Under the pieces are notes generated by a model, which had not been told where the DNA came from, made no database searches, and saw only the letters and a program-made list of their open reading frames with translations. The translations under genes were made by a program, and so were the position numbers. 64,000 bases of DNA from Terrabacter tumescens (GTDB lineage: Bacteria > Actinomycetota > Actinomycetes > Actinomycetales > Dermatophilaceae): contig NZ_BMNZ01000001.1 of assembly GCF_014646815.1 (NCBI RefSeq), forward strand, positions 186,001 to 250,000. Reading direction: 5' to 3'. Every line of letters starts with the position of its first letter. The stretch's first letter is position 1. Below are positions 9,502 to 17,876 of this stretch, in pieces.

Positions 9502-10151
9502 TCCGGCTCCGTGCCCCCGCTGTCCTCGCCGGGAGTGCCGTCCTCGCCGTCGACGACGGCCGCCGACAGGCGGACCTCACCGGTGGTCTCGCCGTCCTGC
9601 GACACCACCCGCTCGCGGTGCGCACCGTCGGCCACCATCCCGGCTGCGGTGAGGAACCCCCGGGTGGCGTCGTCGCTCGCCAGCACCCAGGCGGCGAGCT
9701 CGGAGCGGCCGCGGCCCCGGGTCGTGTCGACGACGGCGTGCAGCAGCCGTGAGCCGTGCCCCTGGCGGCGCGCGTCCGGGTGCACGCCGAGGACGAGCAG
9801 CTCCGCAGTGCCGGGATCGGCGTCGGCGTCGTCGGAGGCGCCGACCGCGGCGAACCCGACCACCTGCTCGCCCGCGCAGGCGACGAGCAGCACGCCGTCG
9901 CCGGACTGCTCGCCCTCGAGCGTCGCGCGCCAGGCGTTGGCGAAGGCCCGCGGCTCGAAGGTCGCGATGACCTCGGGTGCGAGCGTGGCGGCATACGCCT
10001 CCCGGAAGACGACGGCCTGCACGAGCCCGACGGCGGGGGCGTCCGAGGCGCGGGCGACCCTGACCGACGCGTCGGCGACGGGGCCGCGCTCGTGCTGGTG
10101 GTCGTGCCCGTGGTCGTGCTGGTGTCCGTTCGAGTGCTCGTGTGCCACCAC
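9498..10151 (-). CDS. GNAT family N-acetyltransferase with His-rich N terminus
   Basis: A 217-residue protein. Residues 1-23 are a metal-binding-like tail with nine His ([18 protein letters not shown]). Residues 28-180 form a GNAT domain: beta-strand start [13 protein letters not shown], then [20 protein letters not shown], the acetyl-CoA pyrophosphate loop, near residue 130. The substrate is unknown. It is the first gene of the azlCD operon (4-bp overlap), so it may modify an amino acid or analogue that the exporter removes; this is inference. Two adjacent GTG codons (10151, 10148) could start it; GAGAGGA lies just upstream and suits the second slightly better. Confidence 0.82.
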   Translation of the reverse strand: MVAHEHSNGHQHDHGHDHQHERGPVADASVRVARASDAPAVGLVQAVVFREAYAATLAPEVIATFEPRAFANAWRATLEGEQSGDGVLLVACAGEQVVGFAAVGASDDADADPGTAELLVLGVHPDARRQGHGSRLLHAVVDTTRGRGRSELAAWVLASDDATRGFLTAAGMVADGAHRERVVSQDGETTGEVRLSAAVVDGEDGTPGEDSGGTEPE

Positions 10152-10206
10152 AGCATCCTCTCAGGCGGGAGCGGCCCGGTCGTCCACCCCGGTCGCTCCC
10201 GACCCG

Positions 10207-10242
10207 CCCCGGACCACCCCGGACCACCCCGGACCACCCCGG
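10207..10242. repeat. 10-bp tandem repeat upstream of paaA
   Basis: CCCCGGACCA occurs three times in perfect tandem plus a partial fourth copy, between the divergent acetyltransferase and paaA genes. It lies 27 bp before the paaA -10 element, where a -35 box or regulator site would be expected. Confidence 0.8.
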
Positions 10243-10268
10243 CTTTGGACGCCCCCGGCTCCATCTCG

Positions 10269-10274
10269 CATACT
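10269..10274 (+). promoter_or_regulatory. -10 element of leaderless paaA
   Basis: CATACT lies 6 nt before the paaA ATG and there is no ribosome binding site, predicting a leaderless transcript for the paa operon. Confidence 0.5.
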
Positions 10275-10280
10275 GGACTC

Positions 10281-11330
10281 ATGTATGGCAATGACGTCAT
10301 CGACCCGAACGAACCGCTGAACGCGGCCGAGACAGGCGCGTACGACGCGGCCGCGGCGCACGAGGACCAGCGTGAGGCGATCGGGTCCGACTTCGACGCC
10401 CTCATCGCCGCCGACCAGCGCATCGAGCCGCGGGACGCGATGCCCGACACCTACCGCGAGACGCTGATCCGCCAGATCGCCCAGCACGCGCACTCCGAGA
10501 TCATCGGCATGCAGCCCGAGGGCAACTGGATCACCCGCGCCCCGTCGCTGCGCCGCAAGGCCATCCTCATCGCCAAGGTGCAGGACGAGGCCGGGCACGG
10601 CCTCTACCTCTACTCGGCCGCCGAGACGCTCGGCGTCGACCGGCAGGAGCTGCTCGACCGGCTGCACGACGGCAAGCAGAAGTACTCCTCGATCTTCAAC
10701 TACCCGACGCTGACGTGGGCCGACTGCGGGGCCATCGGCTGGCTCGTCGACGGCGCCGCGATCATGAACCAGGTGCCGCTGTGCCGGTGCTCCTACGGTC
10801 CCTACGCCCGCGCCATGATCCGCGTGTGCAAGGAGGAGTCCTTCCACCAGCGGCAGGGCTTCGAGATCCTCTGGACCCTCATGCGCGGCACCGAGGCCCA
10901 GCAGGCCATGGCGCAGGACGCCGCCGACCGCTGGTGGTGGCCGGCGCTCGCGATGTTCGGCCCGCCGGACACCGGCGAGGCCGCCAAGGGTGGTCACACC
11001 GAGCAGTCGATGGCCTGGGGGATCAAGCGGTTCAGCAACGACGACCTGCGGCAGAAGTTCGTCGACATGATGGTGCCGCAGGCCGAGAAGCTCGGCATCG
11101 TGCTGCCCGACCCGCACCTGCGCTGGAACGAGGAGCGCGGCCACTACGACTTCGGCGAGATCGACTGGGACGAGTTCTGGCAGGTGCTGCGCGGTGACGG
11201 CCCGTGCAACGCCGAGCGCATCGAGCACCGCCGCCGCGCCCACGACGAGGGTGCGTGGGTGCGCGAGGCCGCCAACGCGTACGCCGCCAAGCAGACCATC
11301 CGCGAGAACGAGAAGGAGAGTGCCGCGTGA
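10281..11330 (+). CDS. paaA: 1,2-phenylacetyl-CoA epoxidase, catalytic subunit
   Basis: A 349-residue diiron oxygenase subunit of the ring-1,2-phenylacetyl-CoA epoxidase PaaABCE, which opens aerobic phenylacetate breakdown by epoxidising the CoA thioester. Diiron-type helices are visible: [30 protein letters not shown] (ExxH motif) and [14 protein letters not shown] (second ExxH). The ATG directly follows a CATACT hexamer with 6 nt between, so I chose this start although longer open frame extends upstream. It is the first of five genes joined by 4-bp overlaps or direct abutment. Confidence 0.96.
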   Translation: MYGNDVIDPNEPLNAAETGAYDAAAAHEDQREAIGSDFDALIAADQRIEPRDAMPDTYRETLIRQIAQHAHSEIIGMQPEGNWITRAPSLRRKAILIAKVQDEAGHGLYLYSAAETLGVDRQELLDRLHDGKQKYSSIFNYPTLTWADCGAIGWLVDGAAIMNQVPLCRCSYGPYARAMIRVCKEESFHQRQGFEILWTLMRGTEAQQAMAQDAADRWWWPALAMFGPPDTGEAAKGGHTEQSMAWGIKRFSNDDLRQKFVDMMVPQAEKLGIVLPDPHLRWNEERGHYDFGEIDWDEFWQVLRGDGPCNAERIEHRRRAHDEGAWVREAANAYAAKQTIRENEKESAA

Positions 11331-11635
11331 CCGACGCACCCGAGGGGGCGACCGAGCGAAGCTGGCCGCTCTGGGAGGTCTTCGTCCGCGGCAAGCGCGG
11401 CCTGTCGCACGTGCACGTCGGCTCGCTCCACGCACCTGACGCGGAGATGGCGCTGCGCAACGCGCGCGACGTCTACACCCGCCGCCAGGAGGGCGTGTCG
11501 ATCTGGGTGGTCAAGGCCGACGACGTCACCGCGAGCAGCCCGTCGGAGAAGGACTCGTTCTTCGACCCGGCCGGCGACAAGATCTACCGGCACCCGACGT
11601 TCTACGACGTCCCCGAGGATGTCGAGTACCTATGA
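11327..11635 (+). CDS. paaB: 1,2-phenylacetyl-CoA epoxidase subunit B
   Basis: A 102-residue subunit of the epoxidase complex. The family core [26 protein letters not shown] is near residues 13-38, and [16 protein letters not shown] follows. PaaB bridges PaaAC heterodimers in the assembled complex. The GTG start overlaps the paaA stop (GTGA) and is preceded by AGAAGGAGAG, a strong ribosome site. Confidence 0.95.
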   Translation: MTDAPEGATERSWPLWEVFVRGKRGLSHVHVGSLHAPDAEMALRNARDVYTRRQEGVSIWVVKADDVTASSPSEKDSFFDPAGDKIYRHPTFYDVPEDVEYL

Positions 11636-12447
11636 GCACCATGCGGAACGAGTCGCTGCCCGGGGCCGCGGAGAACACCGGCGCGGCCCCTGGCGACAAG
11701 CCGTACGCCGGCTACCTCCTCGGCCTCGCCGACGACGCCATGGTCTATGCCCAGCGCCTCGGCGAGTGGATGACGAACGCGCCGCAGATCGAGGAGGACA
11801 TGGCGCTCGGCAACATCGCGCTCGACCTCCTCGGACAGGCGCGCGGGCTCTACCCCTACATCGGCTCGATCGACGGGTCCGGCCGCGGTGAGGACGACTA
11901 CGCCATGCAGCGCGACGAGCGGGACTGGCGCAACGTCCACCTCGTCGAGCAGGAGCGCGGCGACTTCGCCGACGAGATGGCGCGGCTGCTGTGGTTCTCG
12001 GCCTACCAGGTCGAGCTGCACACCGCGCTCACCGGATCGGGCGACGACGTCGTCGCGGGCGTCGCCGGCAAGGCCCTGAAGGAGGTGCGCTACCACCTCG
12101 ACCACGCGTCGCTGTGGGTCGTCCGCCTCGGCGACGGGACCGAGGAGTCGCACCGCCGCATGCAGGCAGCCCTGGACCGCGTGCTGCCCTACGTCGCAGA
12201 GCTCTTCGACGACGACGAGGCCTCGGTGCTCGCCGTCGACCGCGGGGCCGGGGTGCTGCCCTCGAGCCTGCACGACCGGGTCGAGGGCCGGGTCGCGGCC
12301 GTCGTGGCGCAGGCGACGCTCACCCTTCCCGACGGCTCCCGGTGGCGGTCGCGCGGCGGCCGCTCCGGCATCCACTCACGCCCGATGGGCTACCTCCTTG
12401 CCGAGATGCAGCACATCGCACGGTCCCACCCCGGCGCGACGTGGTGA
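11632..12447 (+). CDS. paaC: 1,2-phenylacetyl-CoA epoxidase, structural subunit
   Basis: A 271-residue ferritin-like partner of PaaA. It has YLLGLADDAMVYAQRLGEW near residue 27, MALGNIALDLLGQARGL near 58 and EVRYHLDHASLWVVRLGDGTEESHRRMQ near 146, all typical of PaaC. The subunit resembles PaaA but does not carry a functional diiron centre in the studied family members. Starts at an ATG overlapping the paaB stop (ATGA). Confidence 0.95.
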   Translation: MSTMRNESLPGAAENTGAAPGDKPYAGYLLGLADDAMVYAQRLGEWMTNAPQIEEDMALGNIALDLLGQARGLYPYIGSIDGSGRGEDDYAMQRDERDWRNVHLVEQERGDFADEMARLLWFSAYQVELHTALTGSGDDVVAGVAGKALKEVRYHLDHASLWVVRLGDGTEESHRRMQAALDRVLPYVAELFDDDEASVLAVDRGAGVLPSSLHDRVEGRVAAVVAQATLTLPDGSRWRSRGGRSGIHSRPMGYLLAEMQHIARSHPGATW

Positions 12448-12953
12448 CTGTCGTGACCGCGGAGTCCGCTGTGGCACAGGCGATCTCGCGCATCCCCGAC
12501 CCGGAGGTGCCCGTTATCAGCATCGCCGACCTCGGCATCCTGCGTGCGGTCGACGTGGACGAGCAGGCACACACCGTGACCGTGACGGTCACACCCACCT
12601 ACAGCGGGTGCCCGGCCATGGAGGCCATCGCGTCGCGCATCGTCTTCGAGGCCGACCGTCAGGGGTATGCCGCCGACGTCCGCACGCAGCTGTCGCCGGC
12701 CTGGACGACCGACTGGATGAGCGACGAAGGTCGAGCAGCCCTGAGCCGCTTCGGCATTGCGCCACCCGGGCCGGCGCCGACGGGGGAGCCCTCCGGTCCC
12801 GTCGCCGTCACGCTGACCCGCCACGTCGTCACCTGCCCGCTCTGCGGGTCCACCGACACCACCGAGATCGCCCACTTCGGCTCGACCGCCTGCAAGGCCC
12901 TGCGCCGGTGCAACGCGTGCCTCGAGCCCTTCGACGAGTTCAAGGCCATCTGA
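12444..12953 (+). CDS. paaD: PaaD, Fe-S/zinc assembly factor for the epoxidase
   Basis: A 169-residue protein with an N-terminal MIP18/DUF59 domain (ISRIPDPEVPVISIADLGILR, residues 11-31; TPTYSGCPAMEAI near 50) and a C-terminal zinc-ribbon-like module (CPLCGST near 129 and CKALRRCNAC near 149). PaaD is required for epoxidase activity and is thought to help mature its iron-sulfur or diiron centres. I chose the GTG that overlaps the paaC stop (GTGA); a GTG one codon upstream and another three codons downstream are also in frame. Confidence 0.92.
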   Translation: MTVVTAESAVAQAISRIPDPEVPVISIADLGILRAVDVDEQAHTVTVTVTPTYSGCPAMEAIASRIVFEADRQGYAADVRTQLSPAWTTDWMSDEGRAALSRFGIAPPGPAPTGEPSGPVAVTLTRHVVTCPLCGSTDTTEIAHFGSTACKALRRCNACLEPFDEFKAI

Positions 12954-14135
12954 ATGACCGACGTCACCACCCCGGCCGCGGCCGAGTCCGCCTCGGCCCC
13001 TGCTCCGAGCACGGCCGCGAGCCCCGCCTCGGCACCTGCCGGCGCCCGCCACCGTGCCCGGTTCCACCCGCTCACCGTCGACTCGGTGGAGCGTCTGACC
13101 GAGGACGCCGTCGCCGTCACCTTCCTCGTGCCGGAGGGCCTCGTCGAGGAGTTCGCCTTCGAGCCGGGCCAGCACCTGACGCTGCGCGCCACGATCCGCG
13201 GGGAGGACGTGCGCCAGTCCTACTCGATCTGCCAGTCGCGCCGCGCCGACCCTGCCGGGCGTCGCCTGCGGGTCGCAGCGGCCCGGGTGCCCGAGGGCCG
13301 GATGTCCAACTGGCTCAACGACGGGGTCTCGCCCGGTGACGTCGTGGAGGTCATGACCCCCCAGGGCTCCTTCACGTGCGCGACCCGGCCGGACGGCATA
13401 CGCCATCACGTCGCCATCGCGGCAGGCTCCGGCATCACGCCCGTGCTGTCGCTCCTGACGAGCGCCCTCGAGGAGGAGCCCCGCTCGCGCGCGACGCTGC
13501 TCTTCGGCAACCGGCGGACGAGCTCGATCATGTTCCTCGAAGAGCTCGAGGACCTCAAGAACCGGTTCCCCGGACGCTTCCACCTGGTCAACGTGCTCTC
13601 GCGCGAGGCCCAGGACGTCGAGCTCTTCCATGGACGCCTCGACGCCGAACGGCTCACGGCGATCTTCGACACGCTGCTGCCTGTCCGGTCTGTCGACGAG
13701 TGGTACCTCTGCGGGCCGTTCGGGATGGTGACGGGCGCCGAGTCGCTGCTCACGGGTCGCGGCGTCGACGCGCGCCACATCCACCACGAGATCTTCCACG
13801 TCGACGACGGCACCGAGCCGAAGCGCAAGGTCGTCGTCGACGCCGGCGCCCCGCCCGAGGCCACCGTCACGGTCAACCTCGACGGGCGCACGACGGTCAT
13901 CCCGATGCCGAGCCGCGAGGAGACCATCCTCGACGCGACGCTGCGGGCCCGGCCCGACGCGCCCTACTCGTGCACCGGGGGAGTGTGCGGCACGTGCCGG
14001 GCGCGCCTGGTGTCGGGCGAGGTCCGGATGGACCGCAACTACGCCTTGGAGCCCGAGGAGGTCGAGGCCGGCATCTTGCTCGCCTGCCAGAGCCACCCGG
14101 TCACCGACCAGGTCAGCCTCGACTACGACGCCTGA
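12954..14135 (+). CDS. paaE: 1,2-phenylacetyl-CoA epoxidase reductase subunit
   Basis: A 393-residue NADPH-dependent reductase that passes electrons to PaaAC. Residues 1-35 are an Ala/Pro-rich extension. An FAD domain follows (FEPGQHLTLRA, RQSYSICQS), then an NAD(P) domain (AIAAGSGITPVLSLL, about 158-172; YLCGPFGM), then a C-terminal plant-type 2Fe-2S domain with CTGGVCGTC and a fourth Cys in LACQSHP. The start ATG immediately follows the paaD stop. No paaZ, paaK or paaR genes are in the window, so downstream steps are encoded elsewhere. An ATA codon occurs within a GGCATAC motif at 13395-13401. Confidence 0.95.
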   Translation: MTDVTTPAAAESASAPAPSTAASPASAPAGARHRARFHPLTVDSVERLTEDAVAVTFLVPEGLVEEFAFEPGQHLTLRATIRGEDVRQSYSICQSRRADPAGRRLRVAAARVPEGRMSNWLNDGVSPGDVVEVMTPQGSFTCATRPDGIRHHVAIAAGSGITPVLSLLTSALEEEPRSRATLLFGNRRTSSIMFLEELEDLKNRFPGRFHLVNVLSREAQDVELFHGRLDAERLTAIFDTLLPVRSVDEWYLCGPFGMVTGAESLLTGRGVDARHIHHEIFHVDDGTEPKRKVVVDAGAPPEATVTVNLDGRTTVIPMPSREETILDATLRARPDAPYSCTGGVCGTCRARLVSGEVRMDRNYALEPEEVEAGILLACQSHPVTDQVSLDYDA

Positions 14136-14151
14136 CGCCACGCAGGCTGGG

Positions 14152-14212
14152 CCTGGCTTCGTGTGCAGCCATCGCCCTGCTGGGGGCGTCATCTGCACAC
14201 GGAGGCGCCAGG
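14152..14212 (+). terminator. Hairpin after the paa operon
   Basis: Interrupted inverted repeat: CCTGGC...GCCAGG outside and GTGTGCAG (14161-14168) with CTGCACAC (14193-14200) inside. It lies between convergent paaE and the nuclease pseudogene. Confidence 0.5.
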
Positions 14213-14221
14213 TGGGAGGCG

Positions 14222-15170
14222 TCAGCCTGCTCGCTGCCGGGCGACGAAGCACCCCGGACGGCGACAGGGGACGGCACGGCCGGTCCACCCCCGGCTCCCG
14301 AGGATCGCCTCCAGGTCGGCGGCGAGCCGGCAGGGAGCGTCGGCGACCTCGAGCCAGGTCGGCCGCACCGTCAGCCAGCCGGTGACGGCGCTGTCGATGT
14401 CGCGTCGCCGGTCGAAGGCCTGCGCGGCCCAGCCCTCGTGCCCGAGCCGGCCGTCGACCTCCACGACGACCTTCTGACCGTCATAGGCCGAGTCACGGTG
14501 TCGCTGTCCCGGCGCAGGAGCCTGCCGACGCCCGACCGGTAACCCATGGGCGTGCTCGACGTCCCGGACGTAGCGGTACTCCGCCGCGCTCTCGACGCCT
14601 TCTCCGACCTCGCCCAAGGCCTCCATCAGCAGGCGCCGCTGTGGCTGGCGCGACCGAGTGGCCAGGGCGGCACGCAGCTCGTCGGGCGTGCAGAGGCGCA
14701 GCTGCTGCGCCTTGGCCATCAGGGCGACAGCCCGGTCCAGGGGCGCGCCGGCCGACAGGTCGAAGACGGTGGGGGCAGCCGAGACGCGGTGTGGCCAGGC
14801 CGTGGGGTCCAGTCGTTCGTGGAAGTCTCGGTTGCGCACGATCGTGATCCCGTCGCGGGTCCGCCCGGAGCGACCGATCGGCACGACGACCTCGATCGGG
14901 TCGTCGCCCCTGTGGACCAGGGACCGCGTGCCCGGCACTCGACCGGAACAGGGCAGCGGGGCGCCCGACGTGCAGCAGCGCTGCCGTCGCACGGAGGTCC
15001 CACCCCTCTCGGCCCGGCTCCGTCAGGTACACCCGCGGGTGCACGGCGGTCCACCGACCCGAGGTCACGCGCCAGCGGATCGCCTTCTCGGTGAGTCCCG
15101 CCGCCAGTGCCTGCTCGCGCGTCACGAGGCCCGACTGGCCCCTGATGCGTGCGGCGAGCAGAGGATGCAT
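14222..15170 (-). pseudogene. Frameshifted AbiEi-like/DUF559 endonuclease-fold gene
   Basis: Two reading frames together encode one familiar actinobacterial protein of about 315 residues. The first frame (15170 to about 14945) gives MHPLLAARIRGQSGLVTREQ..., an AbiEi-type winged-helix antitoxin-like domain, through the LRATAALLHVGR segment. The second frame (about 14935 to 14222) continues with LVHRGDDPIEVVVP and then a Vsr-like endonuclease fold: SAAEYRYVRDVEHAHGLP, VVVEVDGRLGHEGWAAQAFDRRRD, and a C-terminal cysteine cluster. The shift is equivalent to one inserted base between about 14905 and 14955. It may be a real mutation or a sequencing error. A GAGGCT hexamer (15178-15183) sits 7 nt before the ATG, predicting leaderless expression. 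Such proteins are common in this group, but their target is unknown. Confidence 0.75.
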
Positions 15171-15328
15171 GGCCCAAAGCCTCTCGGCACCTGAGCGGCT
15201 AGGGCGACGGTCGTCCACAACCCCGGCGCCGACAAGCACTCGGGAAGGGTTCGTGTGCACGCGCGGCCCCGGACGGGGCGGGCTGTGCACACCAGGTGTC
15301 GATCATCGGCGGGGTGGGTGGCCGGGGT

Positions 15329-15334
15329 TAGGCT
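15329..15334 (+). promoter_or_regulatory. -10 element of leaderless thyA
   Basis: TAGGCT followed by 7 nt and the thyA GTG. Confidence 0.55.
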
Positions 15335-15341
15335 GCGGACC

Positions 15342-16154
15342 GTGCGGCAGTACCTCGACCTCCTCGACCACGTCCTGACCCATGGTCAGGAGAAGTCCGA
15401 CCGGACCGGCACCGGCACGCTCAGCGTGTTCGGCCACCAGATGCGCTTCGACCTCGCCGACGGCTTCCCGGCGATGACGACCAAGAAGCTGCACCTGCGC
15501 TCGATCATCGGCGAGCTGCTGTGGTTCCTGCGCGGCGACACCAACGTGCGCTGGCTGCAGGAGCGCGGCATCTCGATCTGGGACGAGTGGGCCGACGAGC
15601 GCGGCGACCTCGGGCCCATCTACGGCTACCAGTGGCGGTCCTGGCCGACCCCCGACGGCCGCCGCGTCGACCAGATCGCCAAGGTCATCGAGCAGATCCG
15701 GACCAACCCCGACAGTCGCCGCCTCATCGTCTCGGCCTGGAACGTCGCCGACGTCGACGACATGGCGCTGCCGCCCTGCCACACGATGTTCCAGTTCTAC
15801 GTCTCGCCGCCCGGGCCCGACGGCCGCCGCCGGCTGTCCTGCCAGCTCTACCAGCGCAGCGCCGACATCTTCCTCGGCGTGCCCTTCAACATCGCGAGCT
15901 ACGCGCTGCTGACCCAGATGGTCGCCCAGCTGACCGACCTCGAGCCGGGCGAGTTCGTGCACACCCTCGGCGACGCGCACCTCTACCTCAACCACCTCGA
16001 CCAGGCGCGCCTGCAGCTGACCCGCACGCCGCACGCGCTGCCGACGATGCGGATCACGCCCGGCAAGACGGACATCGACGACTTCGACCTCGACGACTTC
16101 GAGCTCGTCGACTACGTCGCCGACCCGGGCATCAAGGCCCCCATCGCCGTCTGA
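15342..16154 (+). CDS. thyA: Thymidylate synthase (folate-dependent, ThyA type)
   Basis: A 270-residue enzyme converting dUMP to dTMP with methylenetetrahydrofolate, which it oxidises to dihydrofolate. Intact motifs: SDRTGTGT near residue 18, [12 protein letters not shown] with the catalytic Cys near 146, and [24 protein letters not shown] near 168-191. It has the compact 264-270-residue form. The GTG start is 7 nt after TAGGCT; no ribosome site is present, and upstream in-frame extension is not conserved. The next gene is folA, the logical partner that recycles dihydrofolate. Many actinobacteria carry the flavin-dependent thyX at this chromosomal slot instead. Confidence 0.97.
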   Translation: MRQYLDLLDHVLTHGQEKSDRTGTGTLSVFGHQMRFDLADGFPAMTTKKLHLRSIIGELLWFLRGDTNVRWLQERGISIWDEWADERGDLGPIYGYQWRSWPTPDGRRVDQIAKVIEQIRTNPDSRRLIVSAWNVADVDDMALPPCHTMFQFYVSPPGPDGRRRLSCQLYQRSADIFLGVPFNIASYALLTQMVAQLTDLEPGEFVHTLGDAHLYLNHLDQARLQLTRTPHALPTMRITPGKTDIDDFDLDDFELVDYVADPGIKAPIAV

Positions 16155-16182
16155 CCCGCGACCGTCTGGGAGCCTTGGCGCC

Positions 16183-16662
16183 ATGTCGACCGTGCTGCCC
16201 AACGTCACGATGATCGCCGCCGTCGGGCGCAACGGCGTCATCGGCGACGGACTGACCATGCCGTGGCACCTCTCCGAGGACCTGAAGTTCTTCAAGCGCA
16301 CGACCATGGGCCACCCGATGGTCATGGGCCGCCGCACGTTCGACTCCATGGGCGCGCTCCCCGGCCGGCGGAGCATCGTCATCACCCGCCAGACGGGCTG
16401 GAGCGCGCGCGGCGTCGAGGTCGCGCACTCGCTGCCCGAGGCGTTGGCGCTGGTCGCCGGTGCGGAGCAGGTCTTCGTCGTCGGCGGGGGAGAGGTCTAC
16501 CGCCAGGCGATGGCGTATGCCGCCCGCCTCCTCGTCACCGAGGTCGACCAGTCCCCGGACGGCTCGGTCACCTTCCCGCCGATCGACCCTGTCGACTGGG
16601 TCGAGACGGCGCGCGACGAGCACCCCGGCTTCGCGTGGGTCACCTACGAGCGGCGCGGCTGA
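16183..16662 (+). CDS. folA: Dihydrofolate reductase
   Basis: A 159-residue enzyme reducing dihydrofolate to tetrahydrofolate with NADPH. Signature GVIGDGLTMPWHLSEDLKFFK (substrate site, acidic residue replaced by the usual E-D pair), GHPMVMGRRTFDSMG and FVVGGGEVYRQAM are present. It starts 28 bp after thyA; GAGCCT lies 7 nt before the ATG, so it may have its own leaderless start in addition to readthrough from thyA. Trimethoprim- or methotrexate-class inhibitors act on this family. Confidence 0.96.
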   Translation: MSTVLPNVTMIAAVGRNGVIGDGLTMPWHLSEDLKFFKRTTMGHPMVMGRRTFDSMGALPGRRSIVITRQTGWSARGVEVAHSLPEALALVAGAEQVFVVGGGEVYRQAMAYAARLLVTEVDQSPDGSVTFPPIDPVDWVETARDEHPGFAWVTYERRG

Positions 16663-16738
16663 CACGGCATACGCAGACGTTCAGAAAAATCTTAGGCGCG
16701 GGCTGTAACGCCTGCCGCAGACCCGCGATGTACGGGGT

Positions 16739-16780
16739 GGCGAGGCACTACTCGGACCCCCGAGCGAGTAGTGCCTCGCC
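16739..16780. terminator. Strong hairpin between folA and dapA
   Basis: Perfect 16-bp arms 16739-16754 and 16765-16780 around a 10-nt loop. The intergenic stretch 16663-16898 also contains a GGCATAC motif (16666-16672) and a short AT-rich patch (16682-16694) of unknown meaning. Confidence 0.7.
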
Positions 16781-16885
16781 ATTGTCATGCCCCCGGAGGG
16801 ACGGCTGTCAGCGCCCGGGAAGGTTCGGTGTGGGCGCGGTGTCGGCGTGGCGTGGGCGTGGCGTCGTGCCCGGTCACACGGGCGC

Positions 16886-16891
16886 TAACCT
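16886..16891 (+). promoter_or_regulatory. -10 element of leaderless dapA
   Basis: TAACCT followed by 7 nt and the dapA ATG. Confidence 0.6.
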
Positions 16892-16898
16892 TGGGCGC

Positions 16899-17810
16899 AT
16901 GGCTGACGCACCCGCCCTCGGACGTGTTCTCTCGGCGATGGTCACGCCCATGCGGCCCGACGGCTCCATCGACCTCGACGCCGCTCAACGGGTCGCGACC
17001 CACCTCGTCGACGCCGGGCACGACGGCCTCGTCGTCTCGGGCACGACCGGCGAGTCGCCCACCACCTCGGCCGACGAGAAGGACGAGCTGCTCCGGGCCG
17101 TCATCGAGGCCGTCGGCGACCGGTGCGTCGTCATCGCCGGCGCCGGCAGCAACGACACGGCCAAGAGCGTCGAGTCGGTGCGCCTGGCGCAGAAGGCCGG
17201 CGCGGACGCCGTGCTGGCCGTCACGCCCTACTACAACAAGCCGCCGCAGGCCGGCCTCGTCGCCCACTTCACGGCGCTCGCCGACGCCTCGGACCTGCCC
17301 GTCATGGTCTACGACATCCCGGGGCGCTCCGGCATCGCCATCGAGCGCGAGACCTACCTGCGCATCGCCGAGCACGACCGCATCACCGCAGTGAAGGACG
17401 CCCGGGGCGACCTCTGGTTCGCCGGCGCGATCATGCAGGAGACCGGCCTCGACTGGTACTCCGGCGACGACGCCATGAACCTCCCGCACTTCGTCAACGG
17501 CGCGGTCGGCTTCGTCGGCGTCACCTCCCAGGTGGCCCCGGTGGACTACCGCGAGATGGCCGACGCCGTCGTCGCAGGCCGTTGGGAGGACGCACGCGCC
17601 GTCCACCGGCGCCTCGTGCCGATCGTCGACGCCATCATGAACGTCACGCAGGGCGCGATCATGGCCAAGGCCGGTCTCGCGCTCCAGGGCGTCATCGACT
17701 CCCCGGCGGTCCGCCTGCCCCTCGTGCCCGCCGACGACCACCAGACCGCGCTCGTCCGCGCCGCCCTCTCGCAGCTCTCGGCAACCTCCGAGCGCCCGGC
17801 GGCAGGATGA
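16899..17810 (+). CDS. dapA: 4-hydroxy-tetrahydrodipicolinate synthase
   Basis: A 303-residue aldolase-superfamily enzyme condensing pyruvate with aspartate semialdehyde, the branch-point step of lysine/DAP synthesis. It has VVSGTTGESPTTS (near 42-54, substrate-binding), AVTPYYNKPPQ with the catalytic Tyr (near 110), and ITAVKDARGD with the Schiff-base Lys (near 165). The order dapA-RNase J-ftsK downstream of dapB is the standard actinobacterial arrangement. The ATG directly follows a TAACCT -10, predicting a leaderless mRNA. Confidence 0.96.
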   Translation: MADAPALGRVLSAMVTPMRPDGSIDLDAAQRVATHLVDAGHDGLVVSGTTGESPTTSADEKDELLRAVIEAVGDRCVVIAGAGSNDTAKSVESVRLAQKAGADAVLAVTPYYNKPPQAGLVAHFTALADASDLPVMVYDIPGRSGIAIERETYLRIAEHDRITAVKDARGDLWFAGAIMQETGLDWYSGDDAMNLPHFVNGAVGFVGVTSQVAPVDYREMADAVVAGRWEDARAVHRRLVPIVDAIMNVTQGAIMAKAGLALQGVIDSPAVRLPLVPADDHQTALVRAALSQLSATSERPAAG

Positions 17811-17876
17811 CCGCCCCCACGACCTCCGACCGGCGCCCCTGACGGCCCGGCAGCACCACCGAATGACAGGACACCT

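Noticed and set aside
10281-14135. paa operon as a recently transferred island
   Set aside because: GC content and codon use match the neighbours, and no integrase, attachment site or IS flanks it.
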